Assembly: GCF_013205055.1 (NCBI RefSeq)
Contig: NZ_JABMLF010000005.1
Coordinates: 186,001-250,000, forward strand
Origin: Rathayibacter sp. VKM Ac-2856
GTDB lineage: Bacteria > Actinomycetota > Actinomycetes > Actinomycetales > Microbacteriaceae
Reading direction: 5' to 3'
DNA length: 64,000 bases
Made by a program: the position numbers and the translations under genes. This document shows positions 55,426-63,371 of this stretch, piece by piece; position 1 is the stretch's first letter; the number at the start of each line of letters is the position of its first letter. The notes under the pieces are model-generated. The model did no database searches and was not told where the DNA came from. It worked only from the letters and a program-made list of their open reading frames with translations.

Positions 55426-58400
55426 GGTCGGGGTCCCTCCTCGGGGTGCGCAGCGGAGTCGGCGACGGAGTCGGGGTCCGCGACGGGATCGGGGTCCGCG
55501 GCATCGAGGGCGGAGTCGTCCGGAGCCGCGGTCTCCTCCTCCTCCTCCTCCTCCTCCTCCTCCGTCTCGACCTCGTCGAGCGTCAGCAGCCCGTCGCCCG
55601 AGACCTCCGGCACGGCGTGGATCCGGTACCGCAGCGCGTCGCCCGGGGAGAAGGGGACCGCGTCGAGCAGCCCGGAGAAGCCCGCGGACGCCATGCCGCG
55701 CGCGGCGGCGCGGACCCGCTCGCGCAGCGCCTCGAGCTCCTCCTCGCCGAAGCGGGGCTGCACCACCTCGCGGTAGAGCGACCCGCGGACGCCCTTGGCG
55801 ACGAACAGCAGCTTCGCTCCGCCGCCCTCGTCCGGGCCGGCCGCCTCGATCGCGCCGCTGGCGACCGCGAGCTGATAGCTCCCGAGCTGCGCGTGCTCGG
55901 CGATGTCGGCCTGGCGCGGGGTGCTCCGGCCGGTCTTGAGGTCGACGATCACGACCGAGCCGTCCGGCGCGCGCTCGACCCGGTCGATCGAGCCGCGGAT
56001 CCGGGCGGGCGGCACGTCGATCTCGAACTGCTGCTCGCGGCCGAGCACCGCGCCGCCGCCGCGCTCGAAGTCCGCGAGGTAGGCGGCGAGGCCCTCGACC
56101 AGGCGGCGGGTCACCCGCAGCTGCCGCTCGCCGAGCCACGGCGACTCGAAGACCAGCTCGGGCCAGCGCGACTCGAGCTCGGCCCAGAGCGCCTCGGGCT
56201 CGGTGCTCGCCGCGTTCTCGAGCACCCAGTGCACGAGTGTGCCGACGCCCATCGCCGTGCTCGTCGTCGAGCCCGACACGGCGTCGACGAACCAGTCGAG
56301 CGGCGAGCGCTCGAACGCCTCGAGCCGGCTGGGCGAGACGGAGACCGGACGCTCGGGGTCGTCGAGGTCGAAGAGCGGCTCGGTGGTCGAGGGGTCGAGG
56401 ACGCCGTACCAGGAGGAGGGGTCGGCGCCGGGCACCTCGGCCAGCGCCAGCGCGCGCAGCCCGCGGATCGCGGCGGGCGCCTCGGCCGAGTTCGGCGTCG
56501 TCGCGGTGCGGCGGAGCCCCGCGACCGCCCCGCGCAGGGTCAGCGGCACCGCCGACGCCGCGTCGAGCCGCGGAGCATCGGGCGGGGTGAGCCGGAAGAA
56601 GAGGGACGGCGTCTCGTCCTCGCCCGCCACGGCGCTGAGCACGAGCTGGCGGCGGGCGCGGGAGGCGGCGAGCGCGAACATCCGCAGCTCGTCGTCGAGC
56701 GTGGCCTTCCGCGCGTCCAGCGGCAGGTCGCCCTCGCCGCGCGCGTGCCGGATCAGCCCGTCCGGGTCGAGCAGCGAGCCGCGCTGGCGGAGGTTCGGCC
56801 AGACGCCGTCCTGCAGGCGCGCGACCACGACCACGTCGAACTCGAGGCCGACGACGGAGGAGGGGGTGCCGATCAGCACCGCGTCCTCCACCGAGCGCGG
56901 CGCGAGCGTGTCCTCCGGAACCTCCGCCTCGAGGATCTCGGTGACGAAGCCGATGGCCGAGTGCCCGGGCGCCCGCTCGACGAAGCGCCGCGCCGCGCTG
57001 AAGAGCGCGACGACGCCGTCGAGGTTGCGGTTCGCCTCGGCGGCGGTGAGCCCGGTGCCCAGTGCCAGCTCGCGCCAGGAGGAGGCGACGCGGCTCGACT
57101 CCCAGGCCGACCAGAGCAGCTCCTCGATCGAGCCCTGCTCGGCGTGCAGCCGCCGGATCCGGTCGATCGTGACGGCGAGGCGCTCGGCCTGCCGGGCCGG
57201 CCCGGAGTCGATCGTCGCGAAGCGGCCCGGCGCCTGGAGCGCCTCGACGAGCAGCGGGTCGCTCGCGCGGATGCCCCCGCCCGCGAGCTCCTCGGCGCGG
57301 AGGGCGAGGCGCAGGCGGCGGAGCCCTAGCCGGTCGACGCCGCCGAACGGCCCGAGCAGGAGCTCCGCCGCCAGCTCCGCGTCGAGCGGCCGCTCGCCGA
57401 CCGCGACCCCGATCAGCACGAGCAGCGACCGGGCGGCGTGGTCGTCGCGAAGCGCGCGGCCCGCCAGCACCGAGCGCGTGGGCACCTCGGCGACGGCGAG
57501 CGCCTTCAGCAGCGGCTGCACGGCCGCGCCGGAGCGGACGACGACCGCCATCCGCCGCCAGGCCACGCCGTCGCGCAGGCGGCGCTCGCGCAGGAGCCGG
57601 GCCACGGTCGCGGCCTCGCGCGCGGCGGTCGGCGCGTGCAGCACGAGCAGGGCGGCGGGAGCACCGTCCACCTCCGCGGGGGCCGTCGCGGCGCGCTGCC
57701 GGCCGGCGGCCGCCGTGCCGATCCGCTGCGTCGCCGCGGAGACGAGGGCGCGCAGGGCCGCGCCGTGCCGGTGCACGCGGCCGAGCACCAGCGTCTCGGC
57801 GTCGCGCACGCCGATCGCCGGGCCGAAGCGGCCGAGGGTGTCGGAGGCGGCGCCGCGGTAGGCGCTCGTCGCCACGTCCGGGTCGCCGAACGCGATCACG
57901 GTGACCCCGCGCTCGGCGAGGGCGCGCAGCAGCACCACCGTCGACTCGCTCGCCTCCTGCATGTCGTCGACGATCACGAGGCGCAGGGCCCGGATCCGCT
58001 CCCCGCCGCCGTCGCCGCGGATCGTCTCGGCGGCGAAGGCCGCGAACTCGGCCGCGTCGAGCTTCGTCCCCGCCTGCGGCGCCATCCAGTCGACGACGTC
58101 GCGGAACTCCTTCAGCACCGCCGCGGCGGCCGACCACTCGCCGCGATCGGCGTCCACCGCGAGCCGGCGGATCGCGGCGGTGTCGAGTCCGTGCTCGGTG
58201 GCCCGCATCCCGAACTCGCGCAGCTCGGTGCGGAAGGTGCGCAGCCGCAGCACCTCCGGGCTGAACTCGTCCGGCCAGCGCGGCCCGGTGCCCTCCTCGA
58301 GGTGCCCCTCGAGCAGCTCGGAGAGGATGACGTCCTGCTCGCCGCCGGTGAGGAGGGTCGGCCGGTCGATCCCGAGCTCCTTCGCCGCGGCGGTCACCGC

Positions 58401-58781
58401 CTCGAACGCGAGCGAGGTGGCGGTGCGGGCGAGCGGGCCCCGCGTCGGGACGCCCAGGCGCAGCGCGAGCACGTCGCGCAGCGCGGTCGCGGCCGTCCGG
58501 CTGGCGGCGAGCACGGCGATCGACTCGGGCTCGTAGCCGCGCTCCAGCACGCGCTCGGCGACGAGCTCGACGATCGTGCGCGTCTTGCCCGAGCCGGGTG
58601 CGCCGAGCACAGCGGCGCTCCGGCCGTCGGGCAGGGCGAGGACGGCGCGCTGCGACTCGTCGAGCGCCGGCCCGGCCGGCTCGTCGAGGGCAGGGTCGCG
58701 GGAGGCCGGGTCGCGGAGAGCCGGATCGTCGCGGACGGGCGCCTCGTCGGAGGCGGGTGCCGGGGTTCGAGGAGCGCTCAC
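55422..58781 (-). CDS. adnA: Helicase-nuclease AdnA-like subunit
   Basis: First subunit of the AdnAB helicase-nuclease, 1119 residues. Motif I LGAPGSGKTRTI is intact but motif II reads VIVDDMQEAS (D-D-x-Q in place of D-E-x-Q), as in mycobacterial AdnA whose motor is less important. The C-terminal nuclease has RGSIDRVERAPDG and VVIVDLKTG. A run of ten Glu (encoded by ten TCC triplets, plus strand 55534-55563) lies near residue 1080 in a long acidic tail. GTG start at 58781. Fused in order with adnB, nudC, uvrD2. Confidence 0.9.
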   Translation of the reverse strand: MSAPRTPAPASDEAPVRDDPALRDPASRDPALDEPAGPALDESQRAVLALPDGRSAAVLGAPGSGKTRTIVELVAERVLERGYEPESIAVLAASRTAATALRDVLALRLGVPTRGPLARTATSLAFEAVTAAAKELGIDRPTLLTGGEQDVILSELLEGHLEEGTGPRWPDEFSPEVLRLRTFRTELREFGMRATEHGLDTAAIRRLAVDADRGEWSAAAAVLKEFRDVVDWMAPQAGTKLDAAEFAAFAAETIRGDGGGERIRALRLVIVDDMQEASESTVVLLRALAERGVTVIAFGDPDVATSAYRGAASDTLGRFGPAIGVRDAETLVLGRVHRHGAALRALVSAATQRIGTAAAGRQRAATAPAEVDGAPAALLVLHAPTAAREAATVARLLRERRLRDGVAWRRMAVVVRSGAAVQPLLKALAVAEVPTRSVLAGRALRDDHAARSLLVLIGVAVGERPLDAELAAELLLGPFGGVDRLGLRRLRLALRAEELAGGGIRASDPLLVEALQAPGRFATIDSGPARQAERLAVTIDRIRRLHAEQGSIEELLWSAWESSRVASSWRELALGTGLTAAEANRNLDGVVALFSAARRFVERAPGHSAIGFVTEILEAEVPEDTLAPRSVEDAVLIGTPSSVVGLEFDVVVVARLQDGVWPNLRQRGSLLDPDGLIRHARGEGDLPLDARKATLDDELRMFALAASRARRQLVLSAVAGEDETPSLFFRLTPPDAPRLDAASAVPLTLRGAVAGLRRTATTPNSAEAPAAIRGLRALALAEVPGADPSSWYGVLDPSTTEPLFDLDDPERPVSVSPSRLEAFERSPLDWFVDAVSGSTTSTAMGVGTLVHWVLENAASTEPEALWAELESRWPELVFESPWLGERQLRVTRRLVEGLAAYLADFERGGGAVLGREQQFEIDVPPARIRGSIDRVERAPDGSVVIVDLKTGRSTPRQADIAEHAQLGSYQLAVASGAIEAAGPDEGGGAKLLFVAKGVRGSLYREVVQPRFGEEELEALRERVRAAARGMASAGFSGLLDAVPFSPGDALRYRIHAVPEVSGDGLLTLDEVETEEEEEEEEEETAAPDDSALDAADPDPVADPDSVADSAAHPEEGPRP

Positions 58782-58928
58782 GCGACCACGCTAACGAAGA
58801 CCCCCGACACGGCCGTCCGGCCGCGCGCGGGCCCCGCGCAGACGGTCCGCTCAGCGCGAAACCGGCGCCGTCCGCCGGGCGGGACCCCGTATCCTGACAG
58901 CCACGTCCCCTCCCGAAAGGCACTGCTG

Positions 58929-59153
58929 GTGGAAATCCGTATCGGAATCGTCAACACCCCGCGCGAGCTCAACTTCGAGTCCTCGCTGTCCGTGGCCGAG
59001 GTCGAGAAGACGGTGACCACCGCGCTCGAGGCGGGCGCCAAGGTCCTCCGCCTGCGCGACGAGAAGGGCAAGATCTACATCGTCCCCACCGAGACCATCG
59101 CCTTCGTCGAGGTCGGCTCCGAGGAGTCGCGCCGCGTCGGCTTCGTCGCCTAG
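58929..59153 (+). CDS. DUF3107 protein
   Basis: Small protein of 74 residues beginning VEIRIGIVNTPRELNFES and ending RRVGFVA, matching the actinobacterial DUF3107 family (from memory Rv3208A). Compact beta-alpha-beta character, no motif of known function. GTG at 58929 after AAAGG. Divergent from adnA across 147 bases, which must hold both promoters. Confidence 0.9.
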   Translation: MEIRIGIVNTPRELNFESSLSVAEVEKTVTTALEAGAKVLRLRDEKGKIYIVPTETIAFVEVGSEESRRVGFVA

Positions 59154-59174
59154 CCCCTCCCGCACGGTCACGTC

Positions 59175-59492
59175 GTGGAGCTCCTCTTCGTCACGCTCGG
59201 CGGGATCCTGCTCGGTCTCGCCGCCCGCTACGGGCTGCCGCACCGGCACCTGCACGGGTCGGTCCTGATCCCGGCGATCGGCGGTGTCGTGGCCGCGGTC
59301 GTCTGGGTCGCGCTGACCTGGGCCGGTCTGCCGTGGGACGGCGGGCTGATCTGGATCCTGGCGCTCGGCCTCGCGGCCGTCGCTGCCCTCGCGGCGGACG
59401 TCGCGCTGGGCCGCGCGCGGACCCGTCGCGACGACACCGCCCTCGAGGCGATGCTGGCGGGGCGCGTCGCCCCCGATCGCGTCGCTCCCTGA
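59175..59492 (+). CDS. Small three-helix membrane protein
   Basis: Hypothetical protein of 105 residues starting MELLFVTLGGILLGLAARYG, then GGVVAAVVWVALTWAG and LALGLAAVAALAADVALG: three membrane segments and a short basic tail. GTG start at 59175, 21 bases after the DUF3107 stop, so cotranscribed. No family recognised. Confidence 0.75.
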   Translation: MELLFVTLGGILLGLAARYGLPHRHLHGSVLIPAIGGVVAAVVWVALTWAGLPWDGGLIWILALGLAAVAALAADVALGRARTRRDDTALEAMLAGRVAPDRVAP

Positions 59493-59510
59493 GCGCACCC
59501 CTCCATCACG

Positions 59511-59545
59511 CGAAGGCGCGGGAGTCCCGGACTCCCGCGCCTTCG
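59511..59545. terminator. Perfect hairpin terminator
   Basis: Arms CGAAGGCGCGGGAGTCC (59511-59527) and complement (59529-59545) separated by one base, followed by TCGTTCC. Between the small membrane gene and the convergent racemase gene. Confidence 0.75.
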
Positions 59546-59618
59546 TCGTTCCCGGCGAGGCCACTGCGAGGTGAGGTCACTTCGGCCTCGGTCTCCCCGG
59601 CGCACGGCTGCGCCGAAT

Positions 59619-60299
59619 TCAGGCGGGCAGCGCCTCGACCCGCTCGGTCGCGGCGAGCGCCTCCGCCACTGCCGCGCGGATCGGCTCCACGATCGGGAGC
59701 ACGCCCGCGAACTCCGCCGCGAGCCGCTCGGCCGCCGCGCTGAGCGGACCGCCGCCGATGATGACCGCCTCGGCCCCGGCGGCGCGCGCCCGCAGCACCG
59801 CCGCGTGCAGCTCGCGGAGCAGCCGCTCCGGATCGTCGAGCTCCTCGGCCGGCGACGCGGTCAGGAAGCAGCCCGCGTAGCCGTCGAGGCCGCCCGCCTC
59901 CGCGACCAGCGCGCGGATCACCGGCTCCAGCCGGCCCGTGGTCGTCGCGACGGCGAACCGGCGCCCGCCCGCGCTCGCGGCCCGCACCGCCGCCGCGCCG
60001 ATGCCGACGACCGGCAGTCCGGTCGCCTCCGCCGCCTCCGCCGCACCCGGGTCGCCGAACGCGGCGACCACGATCGCGTCCGGCGCGTGGGTCGATGCGG
60101 CCCGCCGTGCCGCCGCGACGACGTGCACCGCCGCGGCGGCCAGGGCCACCGGTGTGGTGATCATCGGAGGACCCTCGGCTGCCGTCTCCCCCGCGACCCG
60201 CACGTCCTGCCCGCGCACCGCGTCCCGCGCGACGGACACGAGGAGCCGGGTGGTCGCGAGAGAGGTGTTGGGGTTCACGATCACGAGGGTGCGGCGCAC
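59619..60299 (-). CDS. Aspartate/glutamate/hydantoin racemase family protein
   Basis: Enzyme of 226 residues: LVIVNPNTSLATTR at the start and the central part DAIVVAAFGDPGAAEAAEA, IIGGGPLSAAAERL resemble the Asp/Glu/hydantoin racemase family. The first catalytic Cys (normally in ACFGDPG) is replaced by Ala: AAFGDP; the second Cys region reads IGGGPL (usually GCAG), so neither catalytic Cys is present here. It is more likely a decarboxylase-like or inactive relative, or a racemase with other catalysis. GTG start two bases after the MFS stop, so same operon. Confidence 0.8.
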   Translation of the reverse strand: MRRTLVIVNPNTSLATTRLLVSVARDAVRGQDVRVAGETAAEGPPMITTPVALAAAAVHVVAAARRAASTHAPDAIVVAAFGDPGAAEAAEATGLPVVGIGAAAVRAASAGGRRFAVATTTGRLEPVIRALVAEAGGLDGYAGCFLTASPAEELDDPERLLRELHAAVLRARAAGAEAVIIGGGPLSAAAERLAAEFAGVLPIVEPIRAAVAEALAATERVEALPA

Positions 60300-60301
60300 G
60301 A

Positions 60302-61690
60302 TCAGTCCTCCGCCATCGGGCGTCCGACCGTCTCGCGCGGGAACTGCACGGCGATCGCGCAGACCGCGAACAGCCCGGCGAGCAGGGCGAACATCCCGCC
60401 GACCCCCGAGGCGTCGAGCACGACGCCGGCGAGGAGGGGGAAGAGCCCGCCCGAGAGCGAGCCGAGCGCGAGGATCACCGAGGTGCCGAGCCCGCGGATC
60501 CGCGTCGGGTATTGCTCCGGAGCGAAGAGCCAGATGGTGGTGTTGAGCACGATCACCGAGAAGTTGAAGAGGAAGCCGAAGACGAGCACCAGCGCGACCG
60601 TGGTGCCGAGGAAGCCGAAGCCGAGCCCGGCGCCGACCCCGAGCACGGCCGCGACCGTGAGGGTGAGCTTGCGCGGCAGCCGACGGGCGGCGAGGGCGGC
60701 GACCAGCGCGCCGACGAGCGAGCCCGACTGCATCAGGAGGGTATACCAGAGAGCACTGGTGATGTCGAAGCCGCGGGAGGTGAGGATCAGCGGGATCAGG
60801 GTGAGCATCGAGATCTGCGCGGCGTAGGACATGCAGACCGCGACACCCAGGGCGATCGTGGTGCGGCGGTGGCGGCGGCCGAAGAGCTCGGTCCAGCGCG
60901 GGGTGGTCGCGGCGGTGACGGGCTGGTCGGCGGCTCCGCCGAGGTAGTCGACCTCGTCGGCGAGCGGACGGTGCAGGCGGCCCTGCGCGAGGCGGTTGAT
61001 CACGGTGTTCGCCTCGGCGACGCGGCCGCGGGCGGCCAGGTAGCGCGGAGTCTCGGGCAGCGCGCGGCGGTAGACCACGACCGCCAGGGCGGGGATCACC
61101 AGGAGGCCGAAGAGCCAGCGCCAGCGGTCCTCGCCGGTGAAGACGGTGAAGACGATCACGCCGAAGAGCGGGGCGAGCATGTTGCCGAGCCCGGCCGCCG
61201 CCACGTTGATCAGGCCGACCGCCGTGCCGCGGTGCTTGGCGGAGAAGAACTCGGCGAGCATGATCACGGCCGTCGCGATCTCGCCGCCGAGGCCGAGCCC
61301 GACCAGGAAGCGCGCCGCGACCAGGATCTCGTAGCTCGGCGCGACGGCGCAGAGCAGCGAGCCGACCGCGAAGACCATCAGGTTCGCGCCGAGGAGTGTG
61401 CGCCGCCCGATCCGGTCCATCACCACCCCGGCGAGGACGCGGCCGAGCGCGACCGCCGTGAAGGTCGCCGTGTTGAGCAGTCCGATCTGCGCCCCGGCGA
61501 GGCCCCAGTCGGCGGCGAGGATCGGGCCGGCGACGCCGACCGTGTTCTGCTCGATCGCGTCGAAGAAGACGCCGAAGAGGATCATCGCGACGATGCCCAG
61601 GTGCGCGCTCGTGACGCCGATGCGCGAGTAGGCGGCCTCGATGCGGTCGCCCATCGTCGTGGCGGGGGGCGGATTCGTGACGGTGCTCAT
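60302..61690 (-). CDS. MFS transporter (sugar/aromatic-acid:H+ symporter type)
   Basis: Membrane carrier of 462 residues. AGVVMDRIGRRTLLG (MFS motif A), the internal repeat LPRKLTL, FLVGLGLGGEIATAVIM and PETPRYLAARGRVAEA (motif of the sugar porter and AAHS families) with a loop of about 60 residues between helices 6 and 7. ATG at 61690 with GGAAGGAC. Transported ligand is probably the substrate of the neighbouring racemase-like enzyme. Regulated by the GntR protein through the palindrome at 61728. Confidence 0.9.
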   Translation of the reverse strand: MSTVTNPPPATTMGDRIEAAYSRIGVTSAHLGIVAMILFGVFFDAIEQNTVGVAGPILAADWGLAGAQIGLLNTATFTAVALGRVLAGVVMDRIGRRTLLGANLMVFAVGSLLCAVAPSYEILVAARFLVGLGLGGEIATAVIMLAEFFSAKHRGTAVGLINVAAAGLGNMLAPLFGVIVFTVFTGEDRWRWLFGLLVIPALAVVVYRRALPETPRYLAARGRVAEANTVINRLAQGRLHRPLADEVDYLGGAADQPVTAATTPRWTELFGRRHRRTTIALGVAVCMSYAAQISMLTLIPLILTSRGFDITSALWYTLLMQSGSLVGALVAALAARRLPRKLTLTVAAVLGVGAGLGFGFLGTTVALVLVFGFLFNFSVIVLNTTIWLFAPEQYPTRIRGLGTSVILALGSLSGGLFPLLAGVVLDASGVGGMFALLAGLFAVCAIAVQFPRETVGRPMAED

Positions 61691-61727
61691 GGGGCGGGTC
61701 CTTCCGGCGAAGAGGATGAGGAGGGCC

Positions 61728-61739
61728 TCGGTATACCGA
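61728..61739. promoter_or_regulatory. Candidate GntR (FadR-type) operator
   Basis: Perfect palindrome TCGGTATACCGA, matching the TNGTNNACNA pattern of FadR-type GntR operators, 38 bases upstream of the MFS start in the divergent gap. On the minus strand TATACC may itself be a -10 box, so binding would block transcription. Confidence 0.75.
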
Positions 61740-61858
61740 AGCACTCCGATCACGGTAGGACCGACCCGGCCCGCGGGTGTTTCGCGCAGATGAAGACGGC
61801 GTTACAAGGGGCGACGGAGGCGGCGGTCGCGGCCCGCTACTCTTCGAGGACCGAGGAC

Positions 61859-61871
61859 GGGTAGACCGAAG
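61859..61871. promoter_or_regulatory. Second, imperfect GntR operator near the regulator start
   Basis: GTAGACCGAAG (61861-61871) matches the right half of the palindrome at 61728 (GTATACCGAAG) with one difference; it lies nine bases before the regulator's ATG, so the regulator may control itself. Confidence 0.45.
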
Positions 61872-61880
61872 GGAGCGCCG

Positions 61881-62552
61881 ATGCCGACGAAGAGCCCCGC
61901 GCAGACGATGTCGCAGCGGGTCTACGAGGAGCTGCGCGCGCGGATCCTCGACGGCCGGCTGCCGGCGGGCGAGCCGATCCGCGAGCGCGACCTCGCGGCC
62001 GAGCTGGCCGTCTCGCGCGTGCCGATCCGCGAGGCCCTCCCCTGGCTCGAGCTCGCGGGTCTCGTCACGGTGCGCCCGCGCAGCACGGCGCTGGTCTCGA
62101 TCGTCCGACGGCGCGACGTCGAGGAGCTCTACGACATCCGCTCGGCGCTCGAGCCGCTCGTCGCGCGCAAGGCCGCGGAGGCGGTGGCCCGCGGCGCCGA
62201 TGCGACCGCGCTCACCGCCGTGGTCGCCGAGGCGAGCGCCGCCCTGGCCGCCGACGATCTGGCGCGCTTCCACTCCGAGAGCGGCCGCATCCACGGCGCG
62301 ATCGAGGCGATCGCGGGCAACCGGCTCCTCATCACGACGATGCGGCCGCTCGACGAGCGCAGCAACCGCCTCAACATCGCGAACATCCAGGCCGAGCCGG
62401 GCGTCCGCCACGACGAGCACGTGCGACTGGCGGAGGCGATCGCCGCCGGCGACGCCCCGCTCGCCGTCTCCGTCGCCCACGCCCACGTCGAGTGGGGTCG
62501 CGCCCGCACCATCGCCACCCTCGCCCACGTCCCCGGCTTCATCGAGGACTGA
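61881..62552 (+). CDS. GntR-family regulator, FadR subfamily (FCD domain)
   Basis: Regulator of 223 residues. A winged helix (residues 10-75; ERDLAAELAVSRVPIREAL is the recognition unit, with LVTVRPRSTALVSIV as wing) and an all-helical FCD effector domain with a likely metal site (HSESGRIHGAIE, VRHDEHVRLAEAI, VSVAHAHVEW). Ligand unknown. Divergent from the MFS/racemase operon and presumably its controller. Confidence 0.93.
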   Translation: MPTKSPAQTMSQRVYEELRARILDGRLPAGEPIRERDLAAELAVSRVPIREALPWLELAGLVTVRPRSTALVSIVRRRDVEELYDIRSALEPLVARKAAEAVARGADATALTAVVAEASAALAADDLARFHSESGRIHGAIEAIAGNRLLITTMRPLDERSNRLNIANIQAEPGVRHDEHVRLAEAIAAGDAPLAVSVAHAHVEWGRARTIATLAHVPGFIED

Positions 62553-62900
62553 CCCCCTCCCTCCGCGCTCGAGCCGCCGGCGAAGCACTCCTGAGAATGC
62601 CGACCGAGCAGCCCGCCCGACGGGCGTCCGCCATCATGCTGACCGAGCAGCCCACGCACCAGCCCTGCCGAGTCCACGCTGATCGAGCAGCCCACGCACC
62701 GACCCTGCCGAGTCCATGCTGACCGAGCAGCCCACGCACCGACCCTGCCGAGTCCACGCTGACCGAGCAGCCCACGAAGCGGGCGTATCGAGATCCACCG
62801 TCACCGGAACCCCGGTCTGCAGACCCACCCGCCGACGCACGCGGGTCTCCCCACGCCCCTCGGAAGCCGCTCGACCAGCAGCACGCGCGACGCGACCGAA
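62553..62900. repeat. REP-like element array with 40-bp tandem amplification
   Basis: After the GntR stop: a degenerate copy near 62600; then CATGCTGACCGAGCAGCCCA units starting at 62635, 62675, 62715 and 62755, exactly 40 bases apart, each a left half of the element joined to GCACCGACCCTGCCGAGTC; the last becomes a full forward copy ending 62795 (CGTATCGAGATC). A degenerate inverse copy lies near 62842-62881. No gene seen; frames across it come from the repeats. Confidence 0.85.
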
Positions 62901-63351
62901 CCTCCGGCACGCGAAACCGAGTCCGGCACGCGAAAACATGTGGATCCAGCGAGCCCGACCCGATTCCACGAGCCCGAGCTACCCGACACCCACCTCCGGC
63001 ACGCGGAAACACCTCCGGCACGCCAAAACGAGCCGATCCCGCGAGCCGAAGCCGATTCCACGAGCCCGAGTTACCCGACACCTACCTCCGGCACGCAGAA
63101 ACACCTCCGGCACGCCAAAACGAGCCGATCCCGCGAGCCGAAGCCGAATCCACGAGCCCGAGCTACCCGACGCCCACCTCCGGCACGCAGAAAGACCTCC
63201 GGCACGCGGAAACGAGTCGATCCCCCGAGCCGAAGCCGATTCCACGAGCCCGAGCTACCCCGCGCCCACCTCCGGCACGCAGAAAGACCTCCGGCACGCG
63301 GAAACGAGCCGAGCTAGCGAGCCGGGGCCGATTCCACGAGCCCGAACCGGC
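62901..63351. repeat. Tandem array, exact 92-bp period, five copies
   Basis: Units begin CCTCCGGCACGC at 62901, 62993, 63085, 63177 and 63269 (last one incomplete, to about 63351). Each unit has two CTCCGGCACGC boxes 19 bases apart, then GAGCCGATCCCGCGAGCCGA and CGATTCCACGAGCCCGAG. The third and fourth differ by a few changes; the first is most diverged. 92 is not a multiple of three, so it does not encode a repeat protein. It is unrelated in sequence to the REP-like element that it follows. Confidence 0.92.
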
Positions 63352-63371
63352 GGAACCCCGGCAGGGCTCCG

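Noticed and set aside
60741-60746. A GTATAC inside the MFS gene
   Set aside because: Only the central six bases match and the flanks do not; it is within coding sequence.
62901-63351. Regular 92-bp units looked like a CRISPR array
   Set aside because: Repeats and spacers are not distinguishable; the whole unit is conserved from copy to copy, with no unique spacers and no cas genes.
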